64,000 nt of DNA from Fimbriimonadaceae bacterium (GTDB taxonomy: Bacteria > Armatimonadota > Fimbriimonadia > Fimbriimonadales > Fimbriimonadaceae), in contig CP075366.1 of NCBI GenBank assembly GCA_019454145.1, forward strand, positions 537,564 to 601,563. The letters run 5' to 3'. The position numbers were made by a program, and so were the translations under genes. This document shows positions 34,051 to 41,747 of this stretch, one piece after another (position 1 is the stretch's first letter; each line of letters starts with the position of its first letter). Under the pieces are notes generated by a model that saw only the letters and a program-made list of their open reading frames with translations, ran no database searches and had not been told where the DNA came from.

Positions 34051-34458
34051 ATGCCTCCGCTGAAAATTCTGGTCTGCGACGACGAACGACACATTGTCCG
34101 CCTTATCCAGGTGAACCTGGAACGACAAGGCTACACAGTTGTAACTGCTTATGACGGTAAAGAGGGCCTTGAAAAGGTCAAAGCCGAAAAGCCTGACATG
34201 ATGGTTTTGGACGTTATGATGCCCTACATGGATGGATTTGAAGTCCTGAAGGCACTACGAAAAGACCAGGCTACCGAAAACCTCCCCGTTATCATGTTGA
34301 CCGCTAAGGCTCAAGATAAAGACGTTTTTGAAGGCTATCACTACGGTGCAGACATGTACCTCACCAAGCCGTTCAACCCTATGGAACTGATCAGCTTTGT
34401 AAAACGCATCGCTCAAGGCGGAAGCGGCGACAGCGGCCCTACTCGCTACGACCTGTAA
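34051..34458 (+). CDS. Single-domain response regulator (PilG/CheY-like)
   Basis: A 135-residue receiver with the complete phosphorylation site: D-D in V-C-D-D-E-R, the acceptor Asp in M-V-L-D-V-M-M-P, Thr in M-L-T-A-K and Lys in Y-L-T-K-P-F-N-P. It has no output domain and so acts through protein partners, as do CheY and PilG. Its partner kinase is not in the window. Its chromosomal position beside the degenerate copy suggests a tandem duplication. The ATG at 34051 is used. Confidence 0.92.
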   Translation: MPPLKILVCDDERHIVRLIQVNLERQGYTVVTAYDGKEGLEKVKAEKPDMMVLDVMMPYMDGFEVLKALRKDQATENLPVIMLTAKAQDKDVFEGYHYGADMYLTKPFNPMELISFVKRIAQGGSGDSGPTRYDL

Positions 34459-34470
34459 GAATTCAGCTGA

Positions 34471-34501
34471 AACCCTGGAAGTCATACTTCCGGGGTTTTT
34501 T
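34471..34501 (+). terminator. Rho-independent terminator after the receiver gene
   Basis: A 12-bp stem, AACCCTGGAAGT with ACTTCCGGGGTT (one T-G wobble), a 3-base loop and a T-run end the receiver transcript 12 bases after its stop codon. Confidence 0.9.
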
Positions 34502-34561
34502 CGTGCCCGAACTTAGGTCTTGGCACAACCATTGCAGTAATTTCTTCTGTCACAATAGCTC

Positions 34562-34939
34562 GTGGCAGGTCAATCAATGAATCTCATTCCTCTGACAACT
34601 TCATTCCCCGTAGGCTTCTTCATAATGTTTGGCCGCATTACGCCGATCGTATTTATCGCAATTCCCCTGATTCTCACGTACATACTTGCATTGACCGCTA
34701 AGAAGTTACGCAGACCCGATCTGCGCAAATTCGCCTATATCCCTTTGTTATTAGGAGTAGTCGTTGGGATCGCAGCTCAGATTCAATTCATGAACGAACC
34801 TATGTACTTGGAGTTTAATGACCTAGGTAACAAATCTAAAGCTCTTTTCTGGGGGATCATTGTGGTGCCCATCTTGGCGGGAATTGCAATGTTTTTCTCG
34901 GATAAGTTTTCCAAGCGCTCGATAGACTCCGACCTCTGA
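34562..34939 (+). CDS. Hypothetical three-helix membrane protein
   Basis: A 125-residue protein with three or four membrane helices (about 18-46, 58-75 and 93-112). No family is recognised. The start is GTG at 34562; the ATG at 34577 (residue 6) is as good. It follows the terminator of the receiver gene, so it has its own promoter; a CACAAT box lies only five bases ahead of the GTG, as in the leaderless receiver gene. It ends 129 bases before the LacI-type regulator. Confidence 0.55.
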   Translation: MAGQSMNLIPLTTSFPVGFFIMFGRITPIVFIAIPLILTYILALTAKKLRRPDLRKFAYIPLLLGVVVGIAAQIQFMNEPMYLEFNDLGNKSKALFWGIIVVPILAGIAMFFSDKFSKRSIDSDL

Positions 34940-34983
34940 TTTGAACCTGGGAATAAAGTTTTTTCATATTCCCAGAATAATTC

Positions 34984-35014
34984 TTGCACTAATTGGCATA
35001 TTCTGTGTTACTAT
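34984..35014 (+). promoter_or_regulatory. Candidate promoter of the LacI-type regulator
   Basis: TTGCAC (34984-34989) and TACTAT (35009-35014) are 19 bases apart, a little wider than ideal. Transcription from here would start inside or just before the palindrome at 35022-35043, so the palindrome could block it. Confidence 0.4.
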
Positions 35015-35021
35015 CGCTAAT

Positions 35022-35043
35022 GTTGTGAATACGTAATCACAAC
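35022..35043. promoter_or_regulatory. Palindromic operator upstream of the LacI-type regulator
   Basis: GTTGTGAATAC (35022-35032) and GTAATCACAAC (35033-35043) form a 22-base palindrome with one mismatched pair. It has the size and symmetry of LacI-family operators, with a central CG. It ends 25 bases before the regulator ATG, which indicates autoregulation. Confidence 0.65.
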
Positions 35044-35068
35044 GATCTCTGGAGATCAAAGAAGGCCA

Positions 35069-36088
35069 ATGAGGGTCACCCAACAAGATATTGCACGGAT
35101 ATCCGCAGTCAGCCAAGCAACTGTTTCTCGAGTTTTGGCTGGAGATACTCGTGTTGAACCAGAAACCCGTGACAGAGTACTCGCGGTCATTGAAGAATCC
35201 AACTACCAGCCGGATGTACGCGCTCAGTCGCTCCGAACAAAGCGAACCAACCTCATCGGAATAGTTCTACAGCGCAGCCCAACTGATGCCACCGATGATC
35301 CGTTCATCGCGGCATTGATTACAGAAATCACCCAAGCTCTCAGTTCAACTAAATATCACCTTTGTATTGATATAGCGAATTCTGCGGAGCATCAAAGCCG
35401 GGTTTACGATGAACTTCTCCGCACCCGCCGCATAGACGGTCTGCTTCTCGTCGAACCAGAAAAGGACGACCCCCGGCTGACCCGCCTACAACGCGATGAT
35501 TTTCCGTTTGTTGTCATCGGAAACCCCAAAGTAGCGGCATGGCACAGTGTGGACAATGACAACGTCATGGCTTCTCGCATGGCTACTCTGCACTTAATAG
35601 AAGAAGGTCATCCCGATATAGCATTTCTCTGCGGTCCTAAAGGTGTTGCCGTCAGCGATGATCGAGTCACTGGCTACCAAATGGCGATGCACGAGCGAGG
35701 ACTCAAGCCAACTGTTCTCCATTGCGATTTCGGACACGACGCAGCTTTTTGTCTCGCAACGGATCAATTTGAAGCAGGTCAAATTCCATCAGCACTACTT
35801 GTGATGGATGACTTTATGGCAACTGGCGTGATTAAAGCGGCGGGCAATTTAGGCATTGCTATTCCAGATCAAATGGCCCTTGCTAGCTTCAACAATTCAA
35901 CTTTATGTGGACTTATTCCAAATGGTCTGACATCAGTGAACATGAATCTCTCTGATCTCGTCCAACGTGGCGTCGAAAAGCTTATCCAGTTGATTGAAAA
36001 CGGCGAGCGAGCTGAGCCAAGCCGTTATGTAGTACCCTGTGAAATTGTAATTCGAGGCTCCTCGCGGCGTATAAATGCCACCAGATGA
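35069..36088 (+). CDS. LacI-family transcriptional regulator
   Basis: A 339-residue repressor. The N-terminal helix-turn-helix is Q-D-I-A-R-I-S-A-V-S-Q-A-T-V-S-R-V-L near residues 5-22, and the ligand-binding domain follows with R-R-I-D-G-L-L-L-V and P-D-I-A-F-L-C-G. The V-S-Q-A-T-V-S-R-V pattern contacts the operator. A near-perfect palindrome lies just upstream. No sugar operon is adjacent: the next gene is phhA, 79 bases on, so the regulon may lie elsewhere. Ligand unknown. Confidence 0.92.
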   Translation: MRVTQQDIARISAVSQATVSRVLAGDTRVEPETRDRVLAVIEESNYQPDVRAQSLRTKRTNLIGIVLQRSPTDATDDPFIAALITEITQALSSTKYHLCIDIANSAEHQSRVYDELLRTRRIDGLLLVEPEKDDPRLTRLQRDDFPFVVIGNPKVAAWHSVDNDNVMASRMATLHLIEEGHPDIAFLCGPKGVAVSDDRVTGYQMAMHERGLKPTVLHCDFGHDAAFCLATDQFEAGQIPSALLVMDDFMATGVIKAAGNLGIAIPDQMALASFNNSTLCGLIPNGLTSVNMNLSDLVQRGVEKLIQLIENGERAEPSRYVVPCEIVIRGSSRRINATR

Positions 36089-36167
36089 TTATGTATCCAA
36101 CTACGGAAGTTTTTTCATTAGTTCTATCACTGCACAAACCTGCACTTGTATCACGTAAACTAAAAGC

Positions 36168-37106
36168 ATGTCCACACTTGCGGAGGCTGATTTCCCGGCT
36201 GGGATTGGAATGACCACCACCCAGGCACCATTTATTGAACAGGCTCAGGCCCAAGGCCAAATTTACATCGCCCAACCGTATTCCCTTTATTCCGATGAAA
36301 ACCACGAAGCGTGGCGCAGGCTTTACGCCCGCATGCTTCCTCAGTGGGAAAAATACGCTAACGAACATTTCCTCGCCGGAATCGCCAACCTGTGCTTAAA
36401 CCCAGAAAAGGTTCCGCTTCTCGAAGACGTCAATAAGTTCCTCAGTCCACTTACCGGATTCAAAGCTAAGCCGGTCAGCGGCTATGTGCCCGCGTTCCAA
36501 TTTTTTGATTGCCTCCGTAACCGAGACTTCCCCACTACGATCACGGTTCGGATGCTTGATAAGCTTGATTACCTGCCCGAACCGGACATCTTCCACGATA
36601 TCGCTGGTCATGTGCCAATGCACACAGACAAGTATTTTGCCGATACGCTCGTTCGGTTCGGCGAATGCGCCCACACTGCCGCCGTTCTCGCCCAAGAAAT
36701 AAAAGATAAGAGCGAGCAGACGCGCAAAGTTGCCAGCATTATCAAAGCAATGGCGCGGTTTTTCTGGTTCACCATCGAATTCGGCCTTATGCGCGACCGG
36801 GCGAGTGGATCAATAAAAGCATACGGAAGCGGATTACTCAGCAGTTATGGCGAACTGGAATACAGTATCAAATCACCAGATGTTCAGCGATATCCGGTTC
36901 AACTCGAATGGATCATCAATCAGTACTTTGAAATTGACCATTACCAGCCGCTTCTGTTTATCGTGGATTCGTTCGATCACTTATTCTCGTTGGTAGATGA
37001 ACTCGAACTGTGGATGAAAGAAGGCAAATTGGACAATGTCTCTCCTGGCGAGCCTGAGGTCAATGATGCTGATTTGCGGAGTTTCCTCGACGCAGAACTT
37101 GGCTAA
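36168..37106 (+). CDS. phhA: Phenylalanine 4-monooxygenase
   Basis: A 312-residue non-heme iron, pterin-dependent hydroxylase turning phenylalanine into tyrosine. The iron ligands are in E-P-D-I-F-H-D-I-A-G-H-V-P (two His), with a Glu later in the E-L-E-Y-S region. It lacks the N-terminal ACT regulatory domain of animal enzymes, as is normal for bacterial forms. No pterin carbinolamine dehydratase gene is adjacent. The end overlaps by four bases the convergent 91-residue membrane protein gene. Confidence 0.92.
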   Translation: MSTLAEADFPAGIGMTTTQAPFIEQAQAQGQIYIAQPYSLYSDENHEAWRRLYARMLPQWEKYANEHFLAGIANLCLNPEKVPLLEDVNKFLSPLTGFKAKPVSGYVPAFQFFDCLRNRDFPTTITVRMLDKLDYLPEPDIFHDIAGHVPMHTDKYFADTLVRFGECAHTAAVLAQEIKDKSEQTRKVASIIKAMARFFWFTIEFGLMRDRASGSIKAYGSGLLSSYGELEYSIKSPDVQRYPVQLEWIINQYFEIDHYQPLLFIVDSFDHLFSLVDELELWMKEGKLDNVSPGEPEVNDADLRSFLDAELG

Positions 37107-37378
37107 TGCTTGTTGAATTCTGGGGGAGTTAACCTATCTTGAACCTGAGGCTCAATGCCTTGGGTTCCTTTTTGGCTTTCTAATTGCCACATCAAGTCAC
37201 CCACGGCTTGGCGAAGGCCCGCTACTTCTTGGCGAAGAGCTTGAATTTCCTGCGGGTTGGTTGCCTCATTTTTCTTCGCCAAACTTTCCGCGATTTTGCG
37301 GCCGTAATGTAGAGAAATCCACGTAATAATTATTAACCCTCCAAAAATCACTTGGAGAATCTCGGCTGCACTATTCAA
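37103..37378 (-). CDS. Small membrane protein with coiled coil (PspB-like, copy B)
   Basis: A 91-residue protein: one membrane helix (about 6-26), a basic H-Y-G-R-K segment, then a coiled coil (about 42-70) with E-I-Q-A-L-R-Q-E-V-A-G-L-R-Q-A-V. Layout and length resemble the PspB phage-shock protein, but the match is to architecture, not to signature residues. It lies three bases after its paralogue (37382-37657) and both share the E-I-Q-x-L-R-x-E-V-A-x-L-R heptads. Function not known. Confidence 0.6.
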   Translation of the reverse strand: MNSAAEILQVIFGGLIIITWISLHYGRKIAESLAKKNEATNPQEIQALRQEVAGLRQAVGDLMWQLESQKGTQGIEPQVQDRLTPPEFNKH

Positions 37379-37381
37379 CTG

Positions 37382-37657
37382 TTAATCTCCGAGCCGTTGA
37401 CTCATGTCCTGCGCGGCGATGTGAGGCGACCGTAAATCTTCTAGCTCAAGGGTTTGCGAGTTCACTTGATCGCGAAGTCTTGCGACTTCGCCTCGCAATG
37501 ATTGAATCTCGTGCATAATCGCCGGGTTCATTTGCTGCGCTTCCGCTTGTTTACCGTGGATCAACTCAGCCATCTTTCTTTGGTGATGAGTGAGAATTGC
37601 CGCAATCGGAATTCCAAAGACCATCATTATTGCCACGATTGGAATGAGTTCGTCCAT
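37382..37657 (-). CDS. Small membrane protein with coiled coil (PspB-like, copy A)
   Basis: A 91-residue protein with an N-terminal membrane helix (about 4-24), a His/Lys-rich H-H-Q-R-K-M segment and a coiled coil (about 43-75) with E-I-Q-S-L-R-G-E-V-A-R-L-R-D-Q-V. It is the first of two tandem genes that encode equal-length paralogues, so they may form a hetero-coiled-coil in the inner membrane. The ATG at 37657 is 17 bases after a region with several inverted repeats. PspB-like by architecture only. Confidence 0.6.
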   Translation of the reverse strand: MDELIPIVAIMMVFGIPIAAILTHHQRKMAELIHGKQAEAQQMNPAIMHEIQSLRGEVARLRDQVNSQTLELEDLRSPHIAAQDMSQRLGD

Positions 37658-37692
37658 TTGCTATCCTCAGTATGCCCCAGTTTTTAGGAAAT

Positions 37693-37771
37693 TCGACGAC
37701 CCCTGCGGTTCCAGCTGGTTAGGATTTAGATATAGAGCTTGCGGTCCCTGTTGTTCCTAACCGAGGTCGCC
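37693..37771. ncRNA. Possible structured RNA or nested inverted repeat
   Basis: GGTTAGGA (37717-37724) and TCCTAACC (37755-37762) are perfect complements, and flanking GACGACC (about 37695) and GGTCGCC (about 37764-37770) pair with one mismatch, giving a nested two-stem structure. It lies in a 248-base gap without a reading frame. It could be a small RNA, a leader of the 91-residue gene pair or an operator. Transcription is unproven. Confidence 0.3.
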
Positions 37772-37855
37772 TTTGAACTTCCTAGACGTAATATATATTA
37801 AAAAATATTCAGTTGAAATCCGAATAGGTACAGATTCTCTATAATAGGACTAAAT

Positions 37856-37897
37856 ATGTTTAAGATATTCAAGCATTTAATTGAATATCTTAAACAT
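37856..37897. terminator. Perfect 17-bp hairpin downstream of hisB
   Basis: Two perfect 17-base arms (37856-37872 and 37881-37897) flank an 8-base loop, eight bases beyond the hisB stop. The stem is AT-rich. No clear U-run follows on the minus strand, so it could stabilise the hisB 3' end rather than terminate alone. Confidence 0.55.
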
Positions 37898-37905
37898 CGA
37901 ATGAA

Positions 37906-38508
37906 TTATTCGACGACGCCCTTAGTGCTGGTCGGCCCCTTGCGCTCACTGGGCGAAGCTGCCATGTTTAACGCGATGCCAAATCCTTTGAAAGCGGCTT
38001 CGCAAATGTGGTGATTGTTCTCTCCCGCGATTTTGTGGATATGCAAAGTAATCCCCGCATGATGCGCGAGTGACTTAAAAAACTCGCTAATACACTCCGT
38101 ACTTAAATCACCGATTTTCTCACGTGTGAACTCAACATTCCAGCCAAGATATCCGCGCCCGCTGATGTCCAGAGCTACCAAAACCAGAGCGTCATCCATT
38201 GGCACATGAATGCTGGCATACCGTTTGATCGAAGCTCCTTCTAGCGCTTGCCGAATCGCGATTCCTAAAGTAATTCCAACGTCTTCTACTGTGTGATGGT
38301 CATCTACGTGAGTGTCGCCTTCGCAGTTCACACCTAAGTTAAGCTGGCCGTGAAAGCCGAGTTGATGAAGCATGTGGTCAAAGAACCCTAGACCAGTGCT
38401 GATATCCTGCTTTGTACCAGCATCGAATCCAAGGTTAACGTAAACCTTTGTTTCTTTGGTGTTACGCTCAACCTCCGCATGTCGGACACTGGTGCTTGCT
38501 TTGCTCAT
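37906..38508 (-). CDS. hisB: Imidazoleglycerol-phosphate dehydratase
   Basis: A 200-residue enzyme of histidine synthesis. Metal-binding motifs are D-H-M-L-H-Q-L and D-D-H-H-T-V-E-D, with the later H-H-A-G-I-T-L-H-I and N-N-H-H-I-C-E-A. It is the monofunctional form, without the phosphatase domain of enterobacterial HisB. No other his gene is in the window. It is divergent from the SPFH gene with 120 bases between the starts. Confidence 0.95.
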   Translation of the reverse strand: MSKASTSVRHAEVERNTKETKVYVNLGFDAGTKQDISTGLGFFDHMLHQLGFHGQLNLGVNCEGDTHVDDHHTVEDVGITLGIAIRQALEGASIKRYASIHVPMDDALVLVALDISGRGYLGWNVEFTREKIGDLSTECISEFFKSLAHHAGITLHIHKIAGENNHHICEAAFKGFGIALNMAASPSERKGPTSTKGVVE

Positions 38509-38628
38509 CTCAATTGATTCTATCCGCGAAAGTGCAGATTAAAAAGGGTCTATCGTATTCAAACAATCGAATCCCCCAGCAACCCGCTAACGTATACTTG
38601 ATAGCAGCTACGGTTGCGAGATAGAGAA

Positions 38629-39774
38629 ATGGGAATTTGGGACAAGCTGAAAGGCGAATTTGTTGACATTATCGAATGGACTGATTCATCAACCGACACG
38701 ATGGTGTATCGGTTTGAACGGCACGGCAACGAAATCAAGTATGGAGCCAAGCTCACAGTTCGCGAAAGCCAAGTTGCAGTTTTTGTTGATGAAGGCCAAT
38801 TCGCAGACGTATTCGTTCCTGGCATGTATACATTGGAAACCTCCAATATGCCGATTCTCAGCACCTTAAAAGGCTGGAAGCACGGATTTAATTCACCATT
38901 CAAGAGCGAAGTCTATTTCGTCAACACCAAGCGATTTAACGATCAGAAATGGGGCACCATGAACCCAATCATGATGCGCGATGCTGATTTCGGCATGGTT
39001 CGCGTCCGGGCGTTCGGATCATTTTCACTGCGTGTAAAAGACGCAAAGCTATTCCTCCAAGAAGTTGTTGGCACCAACTGGCAATACACAACCGAGGAAA
39101 TTACTACGCAAATCCGTAACTACATCGTAAGCGGCTTTGCTGAAGCAATCTCGGAAACGCAAATGCCGGTTCTTGATCTGTACAGCAAGTACGATGACAT
39201 GGGCAAGTCCCTTACTGCACTGATGTCGCCAAAAATCGAGGCACTCGGCCTTGAACTCATCGATCTCATGATCGAAAATGTTTCGGTTCCACCCGAAGTT
39301 GAGCAAGCAATCGATACTCGAAGCAAAATGGGAGCGGTTGGCAATCTCGACAACTACATGAAGTACCAAGCCGCCGATGCAATGGTGAAAGGTGCTGAAA
39401 ACCCAGGTGGAGTTGGTGGAGTTGGTGCTCAAATGGCGGCTGGAATGATGATGGGCCAGCAAATGGGCAACATGATGAACCAGCAACCCCAGCAATCCGC
39501 GCCGGCCGCGGGAGGCGCACCACCTCCGATGGGAGGAACTCCCCCGCCACCAGTTCCCACTGGCCCTCAAGTTCATATCGCTGTTAATGGTCAGCAGTAC
39601 GGCCCTTACACGATGGATCAGCTTTCGCAGTACGTAAAAGAAGGCCGTGTTCAAGCCGACACGATGGTTTGGATGGAAGGCATGGCAAGCTGGATGCCCG
39701 CCTCAGCAACTGAAGGTGTCAAGCAACTGTTTGGCGACTCAACTACACCGCCTCCAGCACCGCCGCTTCAGTAA
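38629..39774 (+). CDS. SPFH-domain protein with C-terminal GYF domain (YdjI-type)
   Basis: A 381-residue protein. The N-terminal 240 residues form the SPFH/'virion core' domain of the YdjI type (M-G-I-W-D-K-L-K-G-E-F, V-D-E-G-Q-F-A-D, V-R-A-F-G-S-F-S-L-R). A Gly/Met/Gln-rich linker (about 255-305) and a Pro-rich stretch lead to a GYF_2 domain (about 312-370; G-P-Y-T-M-D-Q-L and M-V-W-M-E-G-M). In Bacillus, YdjI recruits PspA to membranes. The frame is open to a TTG at 38614, but the ATG at 38629 is favoured. The next gene encodes the zinc-ribbon partner, 14 bases on. Confidence 0.85.
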   Translation: MGIWDKLKGEFVDIIEWTDSSTDTMVYRFERHGNEIKYGAKLTVRESQVAVFVDEGQFADVFVPGMYTLETSNMPILSTLKGWKHGFNSPFKSEVYFVNTKRFNDQKWGTMNPIMMRDADFGMVRVRAFGSFSLRVKDAKLFLQEVVGTNWQYTTEEITTQIRNYIVSGFAEAISETQMPVLDLYSKYDDMGKSLTALMSPKIEALGLELIDLMIENVSVPPEVEQAIDTRSKMGAVGNLDNYMKYQAADAMVKGAENPGGVGGVGAQMAAGMMMGQQMGNMMNQQPQQSAPAAGGAPPPMGGTPPPPVPTGPQVHIAVNGQQYGPYTMDQLSQYVKEGRVQADTMVWMEGMASWMPASATEGVKQLFGDSTTPPPAPPLQ

Positions 39775-39788
39775 TCATCTAACCGGAT

Positions 39789-40862
39789 ATGGCAGAGCAA
39801 AGATATCCGTGCGCCCAATGTGGTGCTCAATTAGAATACGCACCGGGCACTCCACACATGAAGTGCCCGTACTGCGGTTTTGAAGAAGACGTACCGGTTT
39901 CAGAATCTCAGATCGAAGAACTTGACTTCAATCTTTACGTAAGTCAACATCTTCCGCCAGCTTCACTAGAACCAGACCGCGTGCTCCACTGCAACCAGTG
40001 CGGAGCCGAGTTTACATGGCCAGAGAATAAAGAATCTGGCTCTTGCCCGTTCTGCGGAAGCAATGTTGTCGTTCCGACTGATCCGCAAAGCAGAATCGAG
40101 CCCAAGTCTGTTCTTCCCTTTGCCGTTGATTTGAAAGGTGCCCGGCAAAAGTTCAAAGATTGGATCGGTAGCCGCTTTTGGGCACCAAACAATCTGAAAG
40201 CCCTCGCTTTAGTTGAAAATGGCCTGCGCGGTTGTTATATCCCCTACTGGACATACGACTCGTTTACAACTACTGCATACACGGGACAGCGCGGAATCCA
40301 CTACTACGTAAACGAAACCTACACCGACTCAAACGGCAACACTCAAACTCGTCAAGTACGCAGGACAAATTGGTACCCCGTTTCTGGAGTCGTGTTTGTA
40401 GAATTCGATGACGTTTTAGTTGTTGCTTCAGAACACCTTCCCCCACGGTATGCGCAAGCAATGAACACATGGCAACTTTCTAATCTCGCGCCATACGATA
40501 GCAAATACCTCAGCGGATTTGTGGCCATGCGTTACGACAAAGGCCTTGAAGCTGGATTCGAAGATGCCAAGCGCATCATGGATCCAACTATCCAAAATGC
40601 AATCCGAAGAGATATCGGCGGCGATGAGCAGATGATATCTAGCTACTCGGTTCAGTACGACCGGTTAACTTTCAAGCACATTCTTCTGCCTATCTGGAGT
40701 GGTGCGTATCGTTACGGTGGTAAGAGCTGGGCATATTTAGTCAATGGTCAAACTGGCGAAGTGAGAGGCGAAGCCCCGGTCAGCCCTTGGAAGGTGGCCA
40801 TTGCAATTATTCTTGGGCTTTTGGTTGTCGGAACCGTTATCTACTTCATGCAAAAAAATTAA
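39789..40862 (+). CDS. Zinc-ribbon protein with C-terminal membrane anchor
   Basis: A 357-residue protein with two zinc ribbons: C-A-Q-C...C-P-Y-C (residues about 8-37) and C-N-Q-C...C-P-F-C (about 76-98). A Trp/Tyr-rich domain of unknown fold follows, and a single C-terminal membrane helix (about 334-353) with the last residues basic. It is the common genomic partner of YdjI-type SPFH proteins. The tail anchor would hold the zinc ribbons in the cytoplasm. No catalytic motif is seen. It is co-transcribed with the SPFH gene. Confidence 0.75.
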   Translation: MAEQRYPCAQCGAQLEYAPGTPHMKCPYCGFEEDVPVSESQIEELDFNLYVSQHLPPASLEPDRVLHCNQCGAEFTWPENKESGSCPFCGSNVVVPTDPQSRIEPKSVLPFAVDLKGARQKFKDWIGSRFWAPNNLKALALVENGLRGCYIPYWTYDSFTTTAYTGQRGIHYYVNETYTDSNGNTQTRQVRRTNWYPVSGVVFVEFDDVLVVASEHLPPRYAQAMNTWQLSNLAPYDSKYLSGFVAMRYDKGLEAGFEDAKRIMDPTIQNAIRRDIGGDEQMISSYSVQYDRLTFKHILLPIWSGAYRYGGKSWAYLVNGQTGEVRGEAPVSPWKVAIAIILGLLVVGTVIYFMQKN

Positions 40863-40891
40863 GAGCAGATCAAATGATCTACTCTTAATTT
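40856..40891. terminator. Bidirectional terminator between the zinc-ribbon and PEP-CTERM genes
   Basis: A 16-bp stem with one C-A mismatch (left arm 40856-40871, loop AAAT, right arm 40876-40891) begins inside the stop region of the zinc-ribbon gene. It ends with T residues on either strand and serves the two convergent genes. Confidence 0.75.
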
Positions 40892-40910
40892 CGCGTGAGT
40901 TACTACTTGG

Positions 40911-41549
40911 TTACTTGCGTCGTTTTCGAGCAGCCGCAGCAAGAGCAGCCGCACCAAGAACCACCATGGTAGCTGGCTCTGGCACAGCAGGAATGGTATC
41001 GCCTGGGCCATCAATGCCAAAGTAGTAGTTACCTGTAGCTTGTCCCGCAACACCTGTGCTTACAAAATCCGTACTTCTAAAGCTGGTAAACACAGCAAAG
41101 TAGTCTGTACCCGTAACTAGGTTAACGCCCGCTAACCTTGAACTAGGCTGTGCATTTTGGAAACCAGTTGCTGTATTGGTTAGACCAATTCCAGCATACG
41201 GTCCAGGCAATACCGTAAGTGTTCCGGTGAAGTCATCACTAAATCCGGTTTGCCCTGTTGGGGATGCTGGATTAAATGAACCAGTGTACAGAACAAGCAA
41301 TGTGTCCAAGGCATTGGAGACCCCACTTGTACTTGTATTCAAAGAGGACATTTCCATAGTGTAAGCACCGCTTACCGAAACTTGGAATTGCATGAAGCTG
41401 TAGTACTGCACGGCAGTCCCTACACCAGATCCTCCGGGTGCATCAAACGTTGGGGAATTAGCAGTTAATGCACCACTTGTATAGAATGGCGCAGCAAAAG
41501 CACTGCTTGCCGCCAAAGCAGCGACAGAGATCAAAAGAACTTTTTTCAT
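40911..41549 (-). CDS. PEP-CTERM sorting-domain exoprotein
   Basis: A 212-residue secreted protein. It has a signal peptide (M-K-K-V-L-L-I-S-V-A-A-L-A-A-S-S-A-F-A) and a C-terminal PEP-CTERM signal: V-P-E-P, a hydrophobic stretch and R-K-R-R-K. The signal is cut by an exosortase in organisms making extracellular polymer. The body is a beta-rich unknown domain. A strong GGAGAGGA ribosome site precedes the ATG. No exosortase gene is in the window. Confidence 0.88.
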   Translation of the reverse strand: MKKVLLISVAALAASSAFAAPFYTSGALTANSPTFDAPGGSGVGTAVQYYSFMQFQVSVSGAYTMEMSSLNTSTSGVSNALDTLLVLYTGSFNPASPTGQTGFSDDFTGTLTVLPGPYAGIGLTNTATGFQNAQPSSRLAGVNLVTGTDYFAVFTSFRSTDFVSTGVAGQATGNYYFGIDGPGDTIPAVPEPATMVVLGAAALAAAARKRRK

Positions 41550-41695
41550 TGAATCCTCTCCCTATCCAAAGTGGATCGAGAATGTAATTAGGTTAACAGA
41601 CTTCGACCTAATCGTACCCCGTATAATTACCAGATATTAGAGTTTAGACCTACTTTTTAAAGTCACCTGAACGAGATGCGAGGCTCAATTCGTCA

Positions 41696-41730
41696 CATTG
41701 CCCGCCTTTAATGATTATGGGCGGGCAATG
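41696..41730. terminator. Strong hairpin downstream of dnaK
   Basis: CATTGCCCGCC (41696-41706) and GGCGGGCAATG (41720-41730) pair perfectly with a 13-base loop, about 17 bases after the dnaK stop. On the plus strand it is followed by TTTATCTTTT. On the dnaK strand no U-run follows, so termination there may need another factor. Confidence 0.55.
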
Positions 41731-41747
41731 TTTATCTTTTCGGCTAT

